From Asterias rubens (taxonomy: Eukaryota > Echinodermata > Asteroidea > Forcipulatida > Asteriidae): a DNA stretch of 64,000 nt. Within the stretch, counting starts at the first letter, position 1. Each line of letters starts with the position of its first letter. Under the pieces are notes generated by a model. The model made no database searches. It was not told where the DNA came from and was given only the letters and a program-made list of their open reading frames with translations. This document shows positions 30,501-37,776 of the stretch, in pieces. The stretch spans positions 15,809,343 to 15,873,342 of the forward strand of contig NC_047063.1 of the NCBI RefSeq assembly GCF_902459465.1, in the 5' to 3' direction. Made by a program: the position numbers and the translations under genes.

Positions 30501-33500
30501 ATATTCAATCAATTAACACCTCACAGTTTCTTCAACTTACACCTAAAATGTGTTAACAACTATTCATAAATTATACCTCAGACAGTTTCGCTATTTCTAT
30601 TGGTGGAGAGCGTGTCATGTGGGGGTGGAGAGCGTGTCACGTGGGGGTGTTTAAATGGTTGATAATGACCAGCTGGAGCTCTGTTTGTAACCGTTTGTTT
30701 TCGGATACTACACGTTAGTCTTGGTGCAAGATGTTTTCTCATTACAGGCGATGCGGGTGCTATTGGTGAGTTGGTCGTGCTGTGTGTAAAAGGACAAGAA
30801 ACGTCTTGCACCAAGACAACTTCGGGCACAAAGCATATCTGAAATTGATCTCAGTCATAAAAATGAAACACATGTACAGAGCTCAAGGACGTCGGAAACG
30901 GATAAGTTTTACAGAGTTTCTTCACTTAATAAAGCTTTTTAACCAAAAAAGCATTTAAGAATGGGATTAAAAGAGTAATGACTAGTTCTTAAACTGTCGT
31001 TTAAAACCTTGCAGGGTCGTGGCCGTGCGATAAGGCACTCACACTGCCACGACCCTGACGGTTTTAAACAGCTTTTTGAGACCTTGTCGCTACCCTTTTT
31101 ATTCCCTTATCGTAAACCATTCAACTGCCAGTGATGGCCTTTAATATGTGTCTAAATTTTTACGATTTGGGAAACCGTAAAGTAATGCTTAAACCCAGAC
31201 TACATTGGGATCATGACATACGTGTACACAATGCATAATCCGTGCAACAACACACGAACAGTATACATTTCCATTTTACAGGCATTTAGTGTAGTCTTTA
31301 TTATCTTGTTACTTTGCATGCTATAATGCCACTGATGCTATAGTTTAATAGTTTGGGAACAAGGAGGTTTTCAGAAAACTGAATACATTTACCATAAAAG
31401 CAAATGCCCTCTACTGTTGAAATATATCAAAAAATAATGCGATGTCATAACCAATTTCAATCGCCTTGACCAATCACCTTGACCGTGCTGTCAACAGCAG
31501 ACAGCATGGTCTGTTTCGTCTGCGATGTACAGTTCCTCTGAAATGTTAGCTTGTTTATAAAAAACTACAAAACGTGTCCTTTGTTTTACACTAGCCAAAG
31601 GATTCCCTTGATGGAACATATTACCTTTTACAGTGTAGTGTATGTATAACGCAATATATTCTTTTTAAATGTATATTTCTATGGCTTGGGTGTTGTTTTT
31701 TGTTGAGTCTTTGTATTATGTCAAAATGCTGTGATGAAAACACAATTTTTTTGTATTACCAAATGCACGCTTGCGGTTACAAAGTTTCGTTTTTAACCTT
31801 TAATTTTTGTTTATGAAATAAAAAAGTAAACGTGTAACTGACTGTAACTGCTATGTTCTGGCACTTGCAAGTCTTGCATAAATCACATTTTAAAGCCCAG
31901 TTCTGCTTGGTCACGTTACAGCCCGAGGTTCCATTAGTTATTTTGAATACAAGTGCCTTTAGATGGTACACATCAGTACTGGTACACAGGCAGAAAAAAA
32001 ATCTAAGCCTGAGCCAAAATCAATAGTCATGGTTTTGAAAAGGGCCAATAAACTCTTGTTTTAATGTTAGTGAAACATTAGTTGTTGCAACAGCAGCGTT
32101 GTGGTGGTTTCACTAAATTAACTTGGAGCTAGAGAAATGGAATGGTTTGTGAGAAGCGAACGCTGGCTGACACAAAGCTTGGGCGATACCACGATATTAT
32201 TGAGTATCTCAACACTAATTTGGAAACGATTTCGCTATCGGATCGATTTGGTTTTAATCGAAATATCGATATATCGCGATATCGGTTAAGTATCGCAATA
32301 TCAGTTAAGTATCGCGATATCGATTAAGTATCGCGATATCGATTAAGTATCGCGATGTATTTCCTAGCCGAGACATCTTGCACCCAATAGGTTTGGAGTA
32401 AAACCAGAAGAATAGGTTATTAGAACACCTCTCTTAATGCTATGCCACATGCAACAAAATTACAATGTATTTTGTTTGTTTTATTTGTTTTGCCAATTGT
32501 TGAGGATTAGTTAAATAATCGGTAGAGCAATTGGTTGAAAAACATAGTCATTTATGATTACGGTCCACACTAAACAAAAAATTAACCGGGTTGCATTACC
32601 CATGAGGCCATTTGACGTACCCCTCTGTAAATCTGTTTTACGCCTCCGTATGGTCATTGCATTGATGCCCTTGAAATGCTCTCCCAGTAGAAATTTGAAA
32701 TTTTCCTCATAGGGTGCCCTTTACCAAGGAGAAAATACATTGGTGCCATCGCCCTTTCAAAATGCTAGCCATTACACTACGTTGCTAGTAAGCAAGGGTT
32801 CACATAGTCCCCTTTCTAATTAATATTCATAAATATCCCAGACAGTTTCGCTACTCCTATTGGTGGAGAGCGCCTCACATGGGGGTGTTTAAACGGTTGA
32901 TAATGACCAGCTGGAGCTGTTTATAACCGGCTGGCTTCCTTGGCCAGGCGCGCACGTACGCCAATATTATCACAGGGAACGCTCAATTCACAGCTACATT
33001 TTTAAACAAAAGGGCATTATGAATGGGAATAATTTCAATAAAAGAGTAGTGACTCAGTCTTAAACGTCCGTTTAAAACCTTGCAGGATCGTTGCAAAACG
33101 ATAAAGGCCCTCGCCTTCGGCTCTGGCCTTTATCACACGGCAACGACCCTGCTGGTTTAAACGGCCTACAAAGAACTCGTCGCTACCCTTTAATTCACTT
33201 AGTAACTTTCATCCCTTCCTCTATGCATTCATGTAAACGTTTGTTCAAAAATAAACAAAAACAATACACCACAGCGCACTGGGCTTATATTATAAACAGG
33301 CACAATAAATAAGTAACCATCATGAAAGGGTCTAGTTAGTAATGGTAAAGAGAAAGGACCACATTTGGCAAGTGCATACTAACTGGTAAACAATTTAAAA
33401 CAATGTTTTTGAAGAAAAAAAACACCTTCATACCTATTTTCCACCAAAAAATGTCTGAAGAAGTGAAACAAACTTGATTGAATATTTATTTCATAAACTT

Positions 33501-34377
33501 AAAATGAAAAATAGGAAGTTTAAGTTATCCATTTTATTATTTATATACCACCTGTTTCTGTAAAAATTAACAATGTTTTTGGATAACTTTCCGTATGGCG
33601 CCACCACTTTTTCACTCATTTTTAGAAAAAGGGATATCTCATTGAGGTAAATTAGATACTATATTATTTCATATCGAATGAAAAAGTGGTGGCGCCATAC
33701 GGAAACTTTTCCATGTTTTTTTTGGTCAAGTATTGATAAATAAAATTGTTGTCTTATAGTAATATTTGGCCTCTTCTTTTTCAAAACAAATCACTGCTTG
33801 TTTTGGCGCTGGCTCATCACTCAGCTGATTCAGTCAGCAGACGTCTGACTCCGACTGTCACAGTGTCAGACCATGGAGGTAGAATCTAATTCTACCTCCA
33901 TGTTCAGACGATTGACTCTGAATCCGAGTTGAGGAAGTCTATTGTATTTGCCCTAGATTATGGCATTGGTTAGAGTAAAAGATACATTATAAATCCAATG
34001 AATTATGCTCTTGTTAGGGGCTATACAGCATACCAAAATTTAACACATTGTCTCTAACTGGTTGAGAGACCGTAGACTTTTTAGAGACATGTTGTGACCC
34101 AAAAATATGTAAAAAAAATGTTATGGTGTGTTTGTGTACGCCGGAAGACTCGCGACGAGAATAATTGACTTTTCTTGCGAATTTCAACTTTGAAAATTAC
34201 ACTTTTAGAAGATTTTTATTTTTAACTCATCTGTATGAAAACAATGATTATTACCTCCTCCATTAAATTACAGGGTGCCAGAGCCTGTAGTCCATCGTGA
34301 CCGTTGTCAACCGTCAAGGAATCTGAACTAACAAGTTCTTCGTGTCTGCTGTCGACCGCCATCTTGCATGTCTTCAT
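387..34377 (-). CDS. BRAF: Raf serine/threonine kinase (BRAF-type), 15 exons, 3' end outside window
   Basis: MAP kinase kinase kinase that couples Ras-GTP to MEK at the plasma membrane. Exons in coding order are 34377-34255, 25887-25786, 20668-20333, 19289-19137, 18772-18716, 18401-18250, 17449-17269, 16528-16483, 10157-10020, 6550-6399, 5093-4982, 3935-3674, 1839-1793, 1277-1159 and 518-387. All have GT/AG borders and matching phases, giving 704 codons. Order of parts: BRS helix (about 42-75), Ras-binding domain (about 173-245, Arg197 in TLRDAL), C1 zinc finger (H255, C268, C271, C281, C284, H289, C292, C300), CR2 14-3-3 site RERSTSAP (Ser350) and kinase domain (GSGSFG 504-509, Lys523, HRD 614-616, DFG 634-636, APE 661-663). 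The residue matching human V600 is Val640. The N-region reads SNDDWEI, acidic as in BRAF rather than the Tyr-Tyr of RAF1, and the BRS exon also points to BRAF type. The remaining kinase C-lobe is left of position 387. Confidence 0.95.
1057..1147. repeat. Short palindrome GGCCTGGGCGACTAGTG
   Basis: GGCCTGGGCGACTAGTG and CACTAGTCGTCCAGGCC face each other around a GCGACTACGAC loop, ending 12 bases from Raf exon 14. Confidence 0.65.
1159..1277 (-). CDS. BRAF: Raf exon 14: DFG and activation segment
   Basis: [20 protein letters not shown]... to SILWM. DFG and the phospho-acceptor stretch [10 protein letters not shown] are intact. Ends in phase 0 at ATG|GTAAGT. Confidence 0.97.
1346..1527. mobile_element. 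MITE with GGGCCCAATTTCATA termini
   Basis: GGGCCCAATTTCATAAAGC at the left and the inverse (CTATGAAATTGGGCCC) at the right. Related copies are at 35387-35606 and 62408-62660, and a worn one at about 4040-4180. Confidence 0.78.
1793..1839 (-). CDS. BRAF: Raf exon 13: 47-bp catalytic-loop exon
   Basis: Encodes [15 protein letters not shown] with a split codon at each end. The exon is 47 bp, which I believe equals its vertebrate BRAF counterpart. The catalytic loop is HRDMKSNN, with Met where BRAF has Leu, as in RAF1. Confidence 0.96.
2030..2326 (+). mobile_element. Probable LINE/SINE tail ending in (AAT)n
   Basis: T-rich segment ending TTGGCCGAATAAATAATAAT. No coding remnant seen, so the class is uncertain. 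Confidence 0.4.
2890..3150. mobile_element. Two tRNA-derived SINE heads in inverted orientation
   Basis: Minus strand 3010-2935 reads GGTGGTCTAGTTGGTAAGAC ... AGGTTCAATCCCATTTGAG. Plus strand 3012-3088 reads GTAGCCGAGGTAAGACGC ... GGGTTCCAATCCCACTTGAG. Both carry A-box-like and B-box-like promoters. The flanks CCTGAGCTCTGTGAA and TTCACAGAGCTCAGG extend the inverted repeat. Confidence 0.7.
3674..3935 (-). CDS. BRAF: Raf exon 12: kinase N-lobe to alpha-E
   Basis: Eighty-six codons, [11 protein letters not shown]... to QTAQGM. Contains the catalytic Lys, the alpha-C segment with [13 protein letters not shown], the Thr gatekeeper in SIVTQWCEG, and hinge residues. Split codons on both sides match neighbours. 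Confidence 0.97.
4575..4956. mobile_element. TTAA-flanked MITE, second family
   Basis: TTAA-AGATGCTATGTCAGATT at the left and the inverted copy (AATCAGACATAGCATCTTTAA) at the right, arms about 28 bp, 382 bp overall. In Raf intron 11, its right end 26 bases from exon 11. Confidence 0.82.
4982..5093 (-). CDS. BRAF: Raf exon 11: N-region and glycine loop
   Basis: [13 protein letters not shown]... to GHWH, 37 codons plus one base. Carries the acidic NDD of the N-region and the G-loop [13 protein letters not shown]. Confidence 0.96.
5990..6280 (+). mobile_element. LINE 3' end (CR1/L2-like)
   Basis: In frame at 6102-6155 the peptide [18 protein letters not shown] then stop, a classic LINE reverse-transcriptase C-terminus. 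Followed by an untranslated tail ending GAGCGCTAAATAAATGTCTG and ATT repeats. Confidence 0.72.
6399..6550 (-). CDS. BRAF: Raf exon 10: Ser-rich hinge before the N-region
   Basis: Fifty codons from [11 protein letters not shown] to [13 protein letters not shown]. The end resembles the human SSSSEDRNRMKT segment just before the N-region. Phase 0 at the donor (GTAAGT). Confidence 0.9.
6675..6838. mobile_element. Palindromic MITE (AAGCCTGGTTCATACTTCC)
   Basis: AAGCCTGGTTCATACTTCC and GGAGTATGTACCAGGCTT. Related copies at 19372-19545 and 43480-43626, the latter rich in GCGAATGC. Confidence 0.76.
7600..8160. repeat. Minisatellite with 109-bp higher-order unit
   Basis: About 27-bp units (CTTGAAGTAAGATTAACACA and variants) arranged in groups of four. 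The marker CAGACTGAAGGTAAGAC recurs at 7675, 7784, 7893 and 8002, spacing 109 each time. In Raf intron 9. Confidence 0.85.
8197..8520. mobile_element. Foldback element with a second palindrome nested inside
   Basis: Outer arms TGCGGTTACAGCTATGGCTA and its inverse (TGTAGTCATAGCCGCTAAT). An inner pair, AGGAGTGCGTTATGGCGACC and GGTCGCCAAAACGCACTCCT, lies at about 8268-8430. Confidence 0.72.
8705..8820 (+). repeat. Two-unit tandem duplication, about 58 bp
   Basis: TGACGCTCGTTCTTCACTTT ... TTCTGAAATTGAAACT and TTGACGCTTGTTCTTTAGTC ... TTCAGAAATTGAACTT. Confidence 0.6.
9257..9513. mobile_element. MITE with CATCCACCAC...GTGGTGGATG ends
   Basis: Inverted arms CATCCACCACAAATGGGCTG and CAGCCCATTGGTGGTGGATG, about 26 bp each, no coding content. 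In Raf intron 9. Confidence 0.8.
10020..10157 (-). CDS. BRAF: Raf exon 9: linker between CR2 and kinase
   Basis: Forty-five codons ([14 protein letters not shown]... to SSALP) with split codons on both sides. Ser/Thr/Pro-rich and likely disordered. Phase fits exons 8 and 10. No recognised domain. Confidence 0.85.
10550..11070 (+). repeat. Degenerate GATGAT-rich simple repeat
   Basis: Recurring AAGATGATGATGA, with TTAAGATGATG every few dozen bases. A SINE fragment sits inside at 10785-10885. Confidence 0.7.
10785..10885 (-). mobile_element. SINE body fragment
   Basis: On the minus strand GGATGATACCCAAGCCTACA ... GGGGGTAACCCTGTTTCAAC and AGTAGGTGGCAACAGCCCC match the SINE at 20084-20175. Confidence 0.72.
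13641..13717 (-). mobile_element. tRNA-derived SINE head
   Basis: Minus strand CAGGTTGGTGTAGTGGTATC (A-box-like) and ACCCGATTCCAATCATGC (B-box-like) about 50 bases apart. The acceptor stem cannot pair, so this is not a tRNA gene. Confidence 0.62.
13761..14135 (+). mobile_element. TTAA-type MITE, family 1 copy
   Basis: Begins TTAA-AGGCAGTGGACACTATTGG and ends in the inverted terminus (ACAGTGTCCAATGTCTTGAA, decayed). The middle carries the family hairpin CGAGACCTCA/TGAGGTCTCG (here TGAGACCTCA). Lies in Raf intron 8. Confidence 0.85.
16483..16528 (-). CDS. BRAF: Raf exon 8: 46-bp microexon
   Basis: Encodes [15 protein letters not shown] plus one base, between CAG and GTGAGT. Without it exons 7 and 9 are out of phase, and with it the frame is continuous. 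The peptide itself has no obvious counterpart that I recognise. Confidence 0.85.
16575..16860 (+). mobile_element. TTAA-type MITE, family 1, truncated copy
   Basis: Recognisable from GGTAATTGTCAAAGACCAGT to CTGTTTCTCACAATC. The far terminus is missing. Lies in Raf intron 7. Confidence 0.7.
17035..17264 (+). mobile_element. Probable LINE tail ending in (AAT)n next to Raf exon 7
   Basis: TTGAGGTCAAATAAATAATA repeats end 5 bases from the exon 7 donor. T-rich body without coding remnant. Confidence 0.4.
17269..17449 (-). CDS. BRAF: Raf exon 7: acidic linker and CR2 14-3-3 site
   Basis: Sixty codons after a one-base split codon. Holds an acidic stretch ([15 protein letters not shown]) and [10 protein letters not shown], equivalent to the inhibitory 14-3-3 site around human BRAF S365. 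The acceptor was chosen at 17450/17451 because it is the one that keeps frame with the C1 exon. Confidence 0.9.
18250..18401 (-). CDS. BRAF: Raf exon 6: C1 (cysteine-rich) domain
   Basis: Fifty codons plus two bases. [14 protein letters not shown] is diagnostic for the Raf C1 domain, and the zinc ligands C-x2-C-x9-C-x2-C-x4-H-x2-C-x7-C are all present. The spacing is the short atypical form used by Raf, which binds phosphatidylserine rather than diacylglycerol. Confidence 0.96.
18716..18772 (-). CDS. BRAF: Raf exon 5: 57-bp microexon, RBD end and first C1 ligand
   Basis: Nineteen residues, [19 protein letters not shown], phase 0 at both ends. It finishes the RBD and supplies the His that starts the C1 zinc site, continuing into VRKTFF of the next exon. 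Confidence 0.92.
19137..19289 (-). CDS. BRAF: Raf exon 4: Ras-binding domain core
   Basis: Fifty-one residues, [19 protein letters not shown]... to YLAGEE. Contains the Arg (TLRDAL) that contacts Ras in the family, and the W-x-TD-x-x-x-L segment. Phase 0 at both ends. Confidence 0.95.
19372..19545. mobile_element. Palindromic MITE, same family as 6675
   Basis: TAGCCTGGTTTAAAGTTCC ... GGAAGTATGAACCAGGCTTA, in the Raf intron just upstream of exon 4. Confidence 0.73.
19920..20175 (+). mobile_element. tRNA-derived SINE
   Basis: B box GTGGGTTCGAGTCCCAGTC, followed by a body with GGGGGTAACCCTGTTTCAGC and GAGTAGGTGGCAACGGCCCC. The same body occurs at 10785-10885 (minus), and the same head (GTTTGATCAGCAGAGTGTGG) at 57440-57545 (minus). 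Confidence 0.75.
20333..20668 (-). CDS. BRAF: Raf exon 3: coiled stretch, Ser/Pro linker, first half of Ras-binding domain
   Basis: 112 residues. It opens with the charged helix [13 protein letters not shown], passes through a Pro/Ser-rich stretch ([16 protein letters not shown]) and ends with RBD strands [15 protein letters not shown]. Phase 0 at both ends, donor GTGAGT. Confidence 0.93.
20735..21000. mobile_element. Two adjacent palindromic elements (TTTCACAAAGAGTT and GCCGATTTCACAAAA)
   Basis: First: GATCCATTTCACAAAGAGTT ... AACTCTTTATGAAATCTACC. Second: CAGCCGATTTCACAAAAC ... GTTTTGTGAAATTGGCTG, shifted by a few bases. Both are upstream of Raf exon 3. Confidence 0.68.
21055..21444 (+). 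mobile_element. TTAA-type MITE, family 1 copy with both TTAA ends
   Basis: TTAAAGGCACTGGACACA at the left and GTGCCCAGTGCCTTTAA at the right, inside Raf intron 2 next to exon 3. Confidence 0.85.
22330..22640 (+). mobile_element. LINE 3' end (CR1/L2-like), frameshifted
   Basis: [20 protein letters not shown] in one frame and [11 protein letters not shown] in the next, the usual LINE ORF2 end, then a tail with (ATT)n at 22623-22637. Confidence 0.78.
22838..23255 (+). mobile_element. TTAA-type MITE, family 1 copy
   Basis: Left end AGGCAGTGGACACCGGTAAT, right end AGTGTCTACTGCCTTTAA. The central GAGGTCTCGA segment is repeated twice. Confidence 0.82.
24240..25262. repeat. 45-bp minisatellite that switches strand near 24925
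   Basis: From 24247 units read AGCCTGCCCAAGACCATTCT. From about 24925 the same unit is on the other strand (AGAATGGTCTTGAGCAGGCT). A run of 23 C interrupts at about 24762-24785. In Raf intron 2. Confidence 0.85.
25300..25552 (+). mobile_element. Probable LINE (RTE-like) 3' tail ending in (AATG)n
   Basis: CCTCTGGTTGCCATGGGAAT, then AATAAACCAATAATGAATGA repeats. Class assigned from tail style only. Confidence 0.4.
25786..25887 (-). CDS. BRAF: Raf exon 2: BRS (BRAF-specific) region
   Basis: Thirty-four residues, [19 protein letters not shown]... to FIE, in phase 0 at both ends. They match the helical BRS region of BRAF (IKQMIKLTQEHIEALLDKF), which RAF1 and ARAF lack and which is known to contact KSR. 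Acceptor CAG and donor GTAAGC are clear. Confidence 0.92.
26002..26136. mobile_element. Palindromic MITE (CTAAGGCCGTGTCCGAAACG)
   Basis: 135 bp. The arms CTAAGGCCGTGTCCGAAACG and CGTTTCGGACACGGCCTAA are nearly perfect and continue inward through CTTCGGCTACAGCTACG. In Raf intron 1, just past exon 2. Confidence 0.85.
28213..28343 (+). mobile_element. TTAA-type MITE, family 1, internally deleted copy (131 bp)
   Basis: Both TTAA sites and both termini are kept, but most of the interior, including the hairpin, is gone. Lies in Raf intron 1. Confidence 0.82.
28672..28829. mobile_element. Palindromic MITE related to the 26002 element
   Basis: TAAGGCCGTATCCCAATTGG ... ATTGGGACCCGGCCTTA, with GGCTACAGCTACGG inside, as in the 26002 and 8197 elements. 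Confidence 0.78.
30560..31115. mobile_element. Foldback element, CACGTGGGGGTGTTTAAA family
   Basis: Starts with CTCAGACAGTTTCGCTATTT and TGGTGGAGAGCGTGTC (duplicated), then GTCACGTGGGGGTGTTTAAA, and ends with a palindrome AGGGTCGTGGCCGTGCGATA ... CCACGACCCTGACGGTTTTA. Related copies at 32822-33200, 40468-40655 and 53378-53905. Confidence 0.7.
32183..32360. repeat. 19-bp tandem array of TTAAGTATCGCGATATCGA
   Basis: At least four units from 32284 (GTTAAGTATCGCAATATCA, GTTAAGTATCGCGATATCG, ATTAAGTATCGCGATATCG), each with the self-complementary core TATCGCGATA. A worn preface starts at about 32183 (GGCGATACCACGATATTATT). Confidence 0.8.
32822..33200. mobile_element. Foldback element, same family as 30560
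   Basis: CCCAGACAGTTTCGCTACTC, GGGGGTGTTTAAACGG, then AAAGGCCCTCGCCTTCGGCT hairpin and GTCGCTACCCTTTAATTC. Confidence 0.7.
33585..33715. mobile_element. Palindromic MITE (TTCCGTATGGCGCCACCAC)
   Basis: About 33-bp arms TTTCCGTATGGCGCCACCAC and GTGGTGGCGCCATACGGAAA separated by an AT-rich loop. In Raf intron 1. Confidence 0.83.
34255..34377 (-). CDS. BRAF: Raf coding exon 1 (start codon)
   Basis: Encodes 41 residues ending LMEE before a GTAATA donor. Two in-frame Met codons exist, at 34377 and 34362. The second (MAVDSRH) has the better context, A at -3 and G at +4. No upstream coding exon is needed, because vertebrate BRAF also has a low-complexity N-terminus here. Starting at 34362 would shorten the protein by five residues. 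Confidence 0.85.
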
Positions 34378-34500
34378 CTCTACACACCTTTCGGCTGAGG
34401 TTAATCACGTGACAGTACGCATGCGTACTGTGTCTAAATAAAAGGGACCTCAAAACTCGCTGTGCTGCTGCTGGCCGGATGCATAGGCTAAAACATTTTG
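34378..34500 (-). promoter_or_regulatory. Candidate Raf promoter with CACGTG and NRF1-like palindrome
   Basis: Just upstream of the Raf start are an E-box (AATCACGTGACAG near 34408) and the perfect palindrome TACGCATGCGTA near 34420, which resembles the NRF1 site GCGCATGCGC. No convincing TATA box at a fitting distance. The transcription start is not known. Inference from motif and position only. Confidence 0.4.
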
Positions 34501-35386
34501 AAAGAAGTTCAGTTTCACTTTTTTAAATATGTAGAAATCTATTTTTTAAGTCCACAATAATTATGAGAACGTAAAGTACAAATATGCATATGATTATTCA
34601 CGTGCAAAGGCAGGGTGTGTTTTGGGGGGTTTCGCGCCCCTGCCCGGCCAGCTAGCCAACCAAGAAGTTGATGACCATAAACAAACTAACTTTTTTGTAG
34701 ACGATCACTCGAGAGCTGCTAATAAAGCATTCTTTCTGAGAAACGACCCCACTGTCCGTATGCAGTTTTAGGGAAAGAGGTTGTTTTAACGCACACCAGT
34801 TGACTTTGAGGAAGGCTTCAGACATGAAACCTTTTTTCAGACACCTTACTAAACTCCTCAAAATTTAAGACGCATTGCTTGACTTTAAAAATTGAGACTC
34901 TATGCCTAAAAACGCTCGATTGCACAACGAGCCGCCTCATTGTGTATCAATCTTATTTCTAAGCAAAGTAGCAAATCGCAATGGCAATAATACAAGTAAA
35001 AAAACTCATCTTTTGGTCGACGTCACGGGAATTGAAAAGGCGCTACTACGACTGCAAAATAGACGTGTCTTGCTGTAATTTGAGTATAAAAAACACACAT
35101 TCGATCGAACCACCAGTAGGCCAACTCTGCTTTCAAAAGCTATGTGTTGACTTTAGAGCGTACTGCATGTACTTCAACTTTGGGGTCCGTGCAGGCAGTC
35201 AGACAACAGTCAGCTTTCGAAGTTCACACTCTACCGTGACCATTTTAGGCCCCTGACTTTTTAAAAACTCATACCCCTGCAAAGTATAGTTTTCAAATCA
35301 ATAGTTGAACAAAAGATATCATCGGTTTTGTCTTGTGTCATGGCAAAGTGGTATCGCAGTACCTAGCTCCTGGACCCAAGCTCTGA

Positions 35387-35606
35387 GCCCAATTTCATAG
35401 CGTTGCTAAGCACACAAATTTGCTTAGCACGAAATTTCTTCCTTGATAAAAACAGGATTACCAACCATTATTTCCATTTGTTGCATATTGCTTGATGTTT
35501 ATCCTCAAAACCATGTGGAAATTGGTTGGTAATTCTGTTTTTATCGAGGCAAAAATTTCATGCTAGGCAAATTGTGGTGCTTAGCAGCGCTATGAAATTG
35601 GCCCCT
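35387..35606. mobile_element. MITE with GCCCAATTTCATAGCG termini
   Basis: Left GCCCAATTTCATAGCGTTGC, right GCAGCGCTATGAAATTGGCC. Interior inverted pair around AACAGGATTACCAACCA / TTGGTAATTCTGTTTTT. Confidence 0.78.
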
Positions 35607-35757
35607 GGGGCCGATTTCACAAAGCAATAAAATTCATCGCAACACAAATTTTCAGTATCACCATAGTGATTTGAATTGTGACATCACACTTTACTAAGCA
35701 ACTACGATTGATTTGCAGTCACGATCAATTTGAGATCTTTGTGAAATCGGCCCCTGG
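35607..35757. mobile_element. Palindromic element GGGGCCGATTTCACAAAG
   Basis: GGGGCCGATTTCACAAAGC and its inverse CTTTGTGAAATCGGCCCC, joined directly to the 35387 element. A similar fold is at 20880-21000 (CAGCCGATTTCACAAAAC ... TTTTGTGAAATTGGCTG). Confidence 0.75.
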
Positions 35758-36542
35758 TGCTGTCGCAGCAGCAGAGTGTGTGGATCCAACACTTTTTGCA
35801 GCAAGGCACGAAGGAAGTTGATTCAAAAGAGGGCGCTATTTCTACAGGCGCCTTCGGGGACAGAATCTCCCACAACACACCGCACATCGACGGACGGGAC
35901 AGCAGTCGCCAACCATTATAACGTCTAGTGGAAACTATGGCTACAGTTTATAATTATGGAAGGAACAAAAAGTACATCTTGACAGTATAATGTTTTGACA
36001 AAGGCACAATCTACTTTCACCAAGAGATTGTTAATCAATATTTTACATAATGAGGAATTGGGGTTGGGATAGGCCTACAGAGTCTATTGACTCGATATTT
36101 ATTTTCATATCGATGAAAGTTTTCAACGTATGTGTTCTTTGCATGCATACTTACAAAAAAAAGTGTCATTTTATCAATTTTCTCAAATCATTCTACACAT
36201 AATACCGGTAGTCGTTAATGTCTGACGGTGATAGCAATCTCTGTGCGATGCTCTCACGACTGCCGCTACTACCTCGGAGCATGAGCCCTCTCGTGAGATA
36301 GTTTCGAGAGGGCCAATTCGCTATCACTTTAACGACTTGTTCTCAAGTCTACTCTGCATTGGCTTCCCGTTCGTGAAAGTTTCATCTTTTCTTCCCGTCG
36401 TCCAGTCCCTAACGCAGCACTGCACCTTCATTACATCCCGGACACACTCCCGGACACCCCCCCCCCCCCTCCCACCCCTACAAGCTTGTATAAGCCTGCA
36501 ACCGTGGACCTCATAATATTGCCCCTCTTTTTGTTTATACAC

Positions 36543-36895
36543 AAAGGGAAGGTACACGTTTGGTAATTACTCAAAACAAATAATATTAACTTAAAAACTG
36601 ACTTGGTATTGAGCATTGGAGAGATGTTGGTAGTACAAAACATTGTGAGAAACAGCTCCCTCTGAAGTAACATAGTTTTTGAGAAAGATGTTACTTCTCA
36701 CTAAAAGAATAAAAGACTTCTAGCTAGAAGTATTTAATTCCTATCTGAACGCACACAAATTCGTCCAACATTTTCTCGCAACCTCGATGACCAATTTAGC
36801 TCAAATTTTCACAGGCTTGTTATTTTTATGCCTATGTTGGGATACACCAAGTGAGAAGACTGGTCTTTGACAATTACCAAACTTATACACTAACT
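36543..36895 (+). mobile_element. MITE, family 1 variant with GGGAAGGTACACGTTTGG terminus
   Basis: Shares the interior (ACATTGTGAGAAACAGCTCC, CACCAAGTGAGAAGACTGG) with family 1, but the terminus is GGGAAGGTACACGTTTGG. The right end is decayed. Confidence 0.75.
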
Positions 36896-37525
36896 TTCAA
36901 CTGTGGACCTTCCCCGAACCGTGGACCCTAGTCGGTTATCTTTTGTTACAGGTACCAAGTTTGTTTGTTTGTTTGTTTAGATGATTTCCCATCAAGGGAA
37001 CTCGGCAAACTCCCACAAGGGGATACACACATTTGAAGGTGTATAAACAAACCACCTTGCAACAACCACTCTGATTCAAACTCGGCTAGCACATTGTTCG
37101 CTACACTCTTGAAGAAGGCGATCGTTCTCAAGATTTGGCACGTTCCTATCGTGCGCAATTCAACATTCGGTTAGAAACAAAACCTTTCCAAACTTATACT
37201 TTTATAATAGTAAGTTTACATGTCTAACTTTTTGCTCTCGTGAATCCCTTCCATTCTGTCTGTTTGATAAGTGCACTGGGTTCTTCGTTACACAGCCTAT
37301 AGAGGGCGCAATTACAAAACGGCAAGGTGAAAACTACCGACACTACCAGCTTATATCTTGAAAGCAACGCGTTCAAAAGAATGGGTTCAAATAAACCATC
37401 TGACGTCGTGAATCAAGAGTAAATATCGCTTGGCTACAAAACTACAGAAAATATAGTTTGCGGTATCCCTTTCACTCTCTAAATATTAATAATTGATTTT
37501 TGCGCACAATGTCAATGGTATTATT

Positions 37526-37776
37526 TTAAACTTTGCGAATCTTCATGACAGATGATTTGATGGAGTAGTAGTCGTCTTTCCAGCCGTCCCATTGTAACCC
37601 CAGATTAAATTCCACCGGATTAGTCTGGTAGTACACCCCATTCAGGTTCGACTTGAGACAGTAGTTGAACCACCAGCCCGACATATAAGACGATGCACAA
37701 GATAGTCTGGCGCCACCATCGTTGTCCCGGTCGACTGTTGAAAAGTCACTTCCAGAGTGGTAAGAAAGGGAATCGC
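37526..37776 (-). CDS. FReD protein exon 5: calcium loop and C-terminus
   Basis: 82 codons plus stop. DSLSYHSGSDFSTVDRDND is typical of the family, followed by the Cys pair and VMKIRKV at the end. Confidence 0.94.

Larger units (their letters stand above)
25888..34254 (-). other. BRAF: Raf intron 1 (8.4 kb)
   Basis: Holds the 26002, 28213, 28672, 30560, 32822 and 33585 elements and the TATCGCGATA array. 28900-30250 is unusually rich in TACATGTA-type palindromes. No further exon was recognised on either strand. Confidence 0.8.
34501..37525. other. Intergenic region between the Raf start and the FReD gene end
   Basis: Contains the two joined MITEs at 35387-35757, a hairpin-rich stretch at 36200-36335 (CGTTAATGTCTGACGGTGAT ... 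ATCACTTTAACG) and the 36543 MITE variant. No coding segment recognised. Confidence 0.7.
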
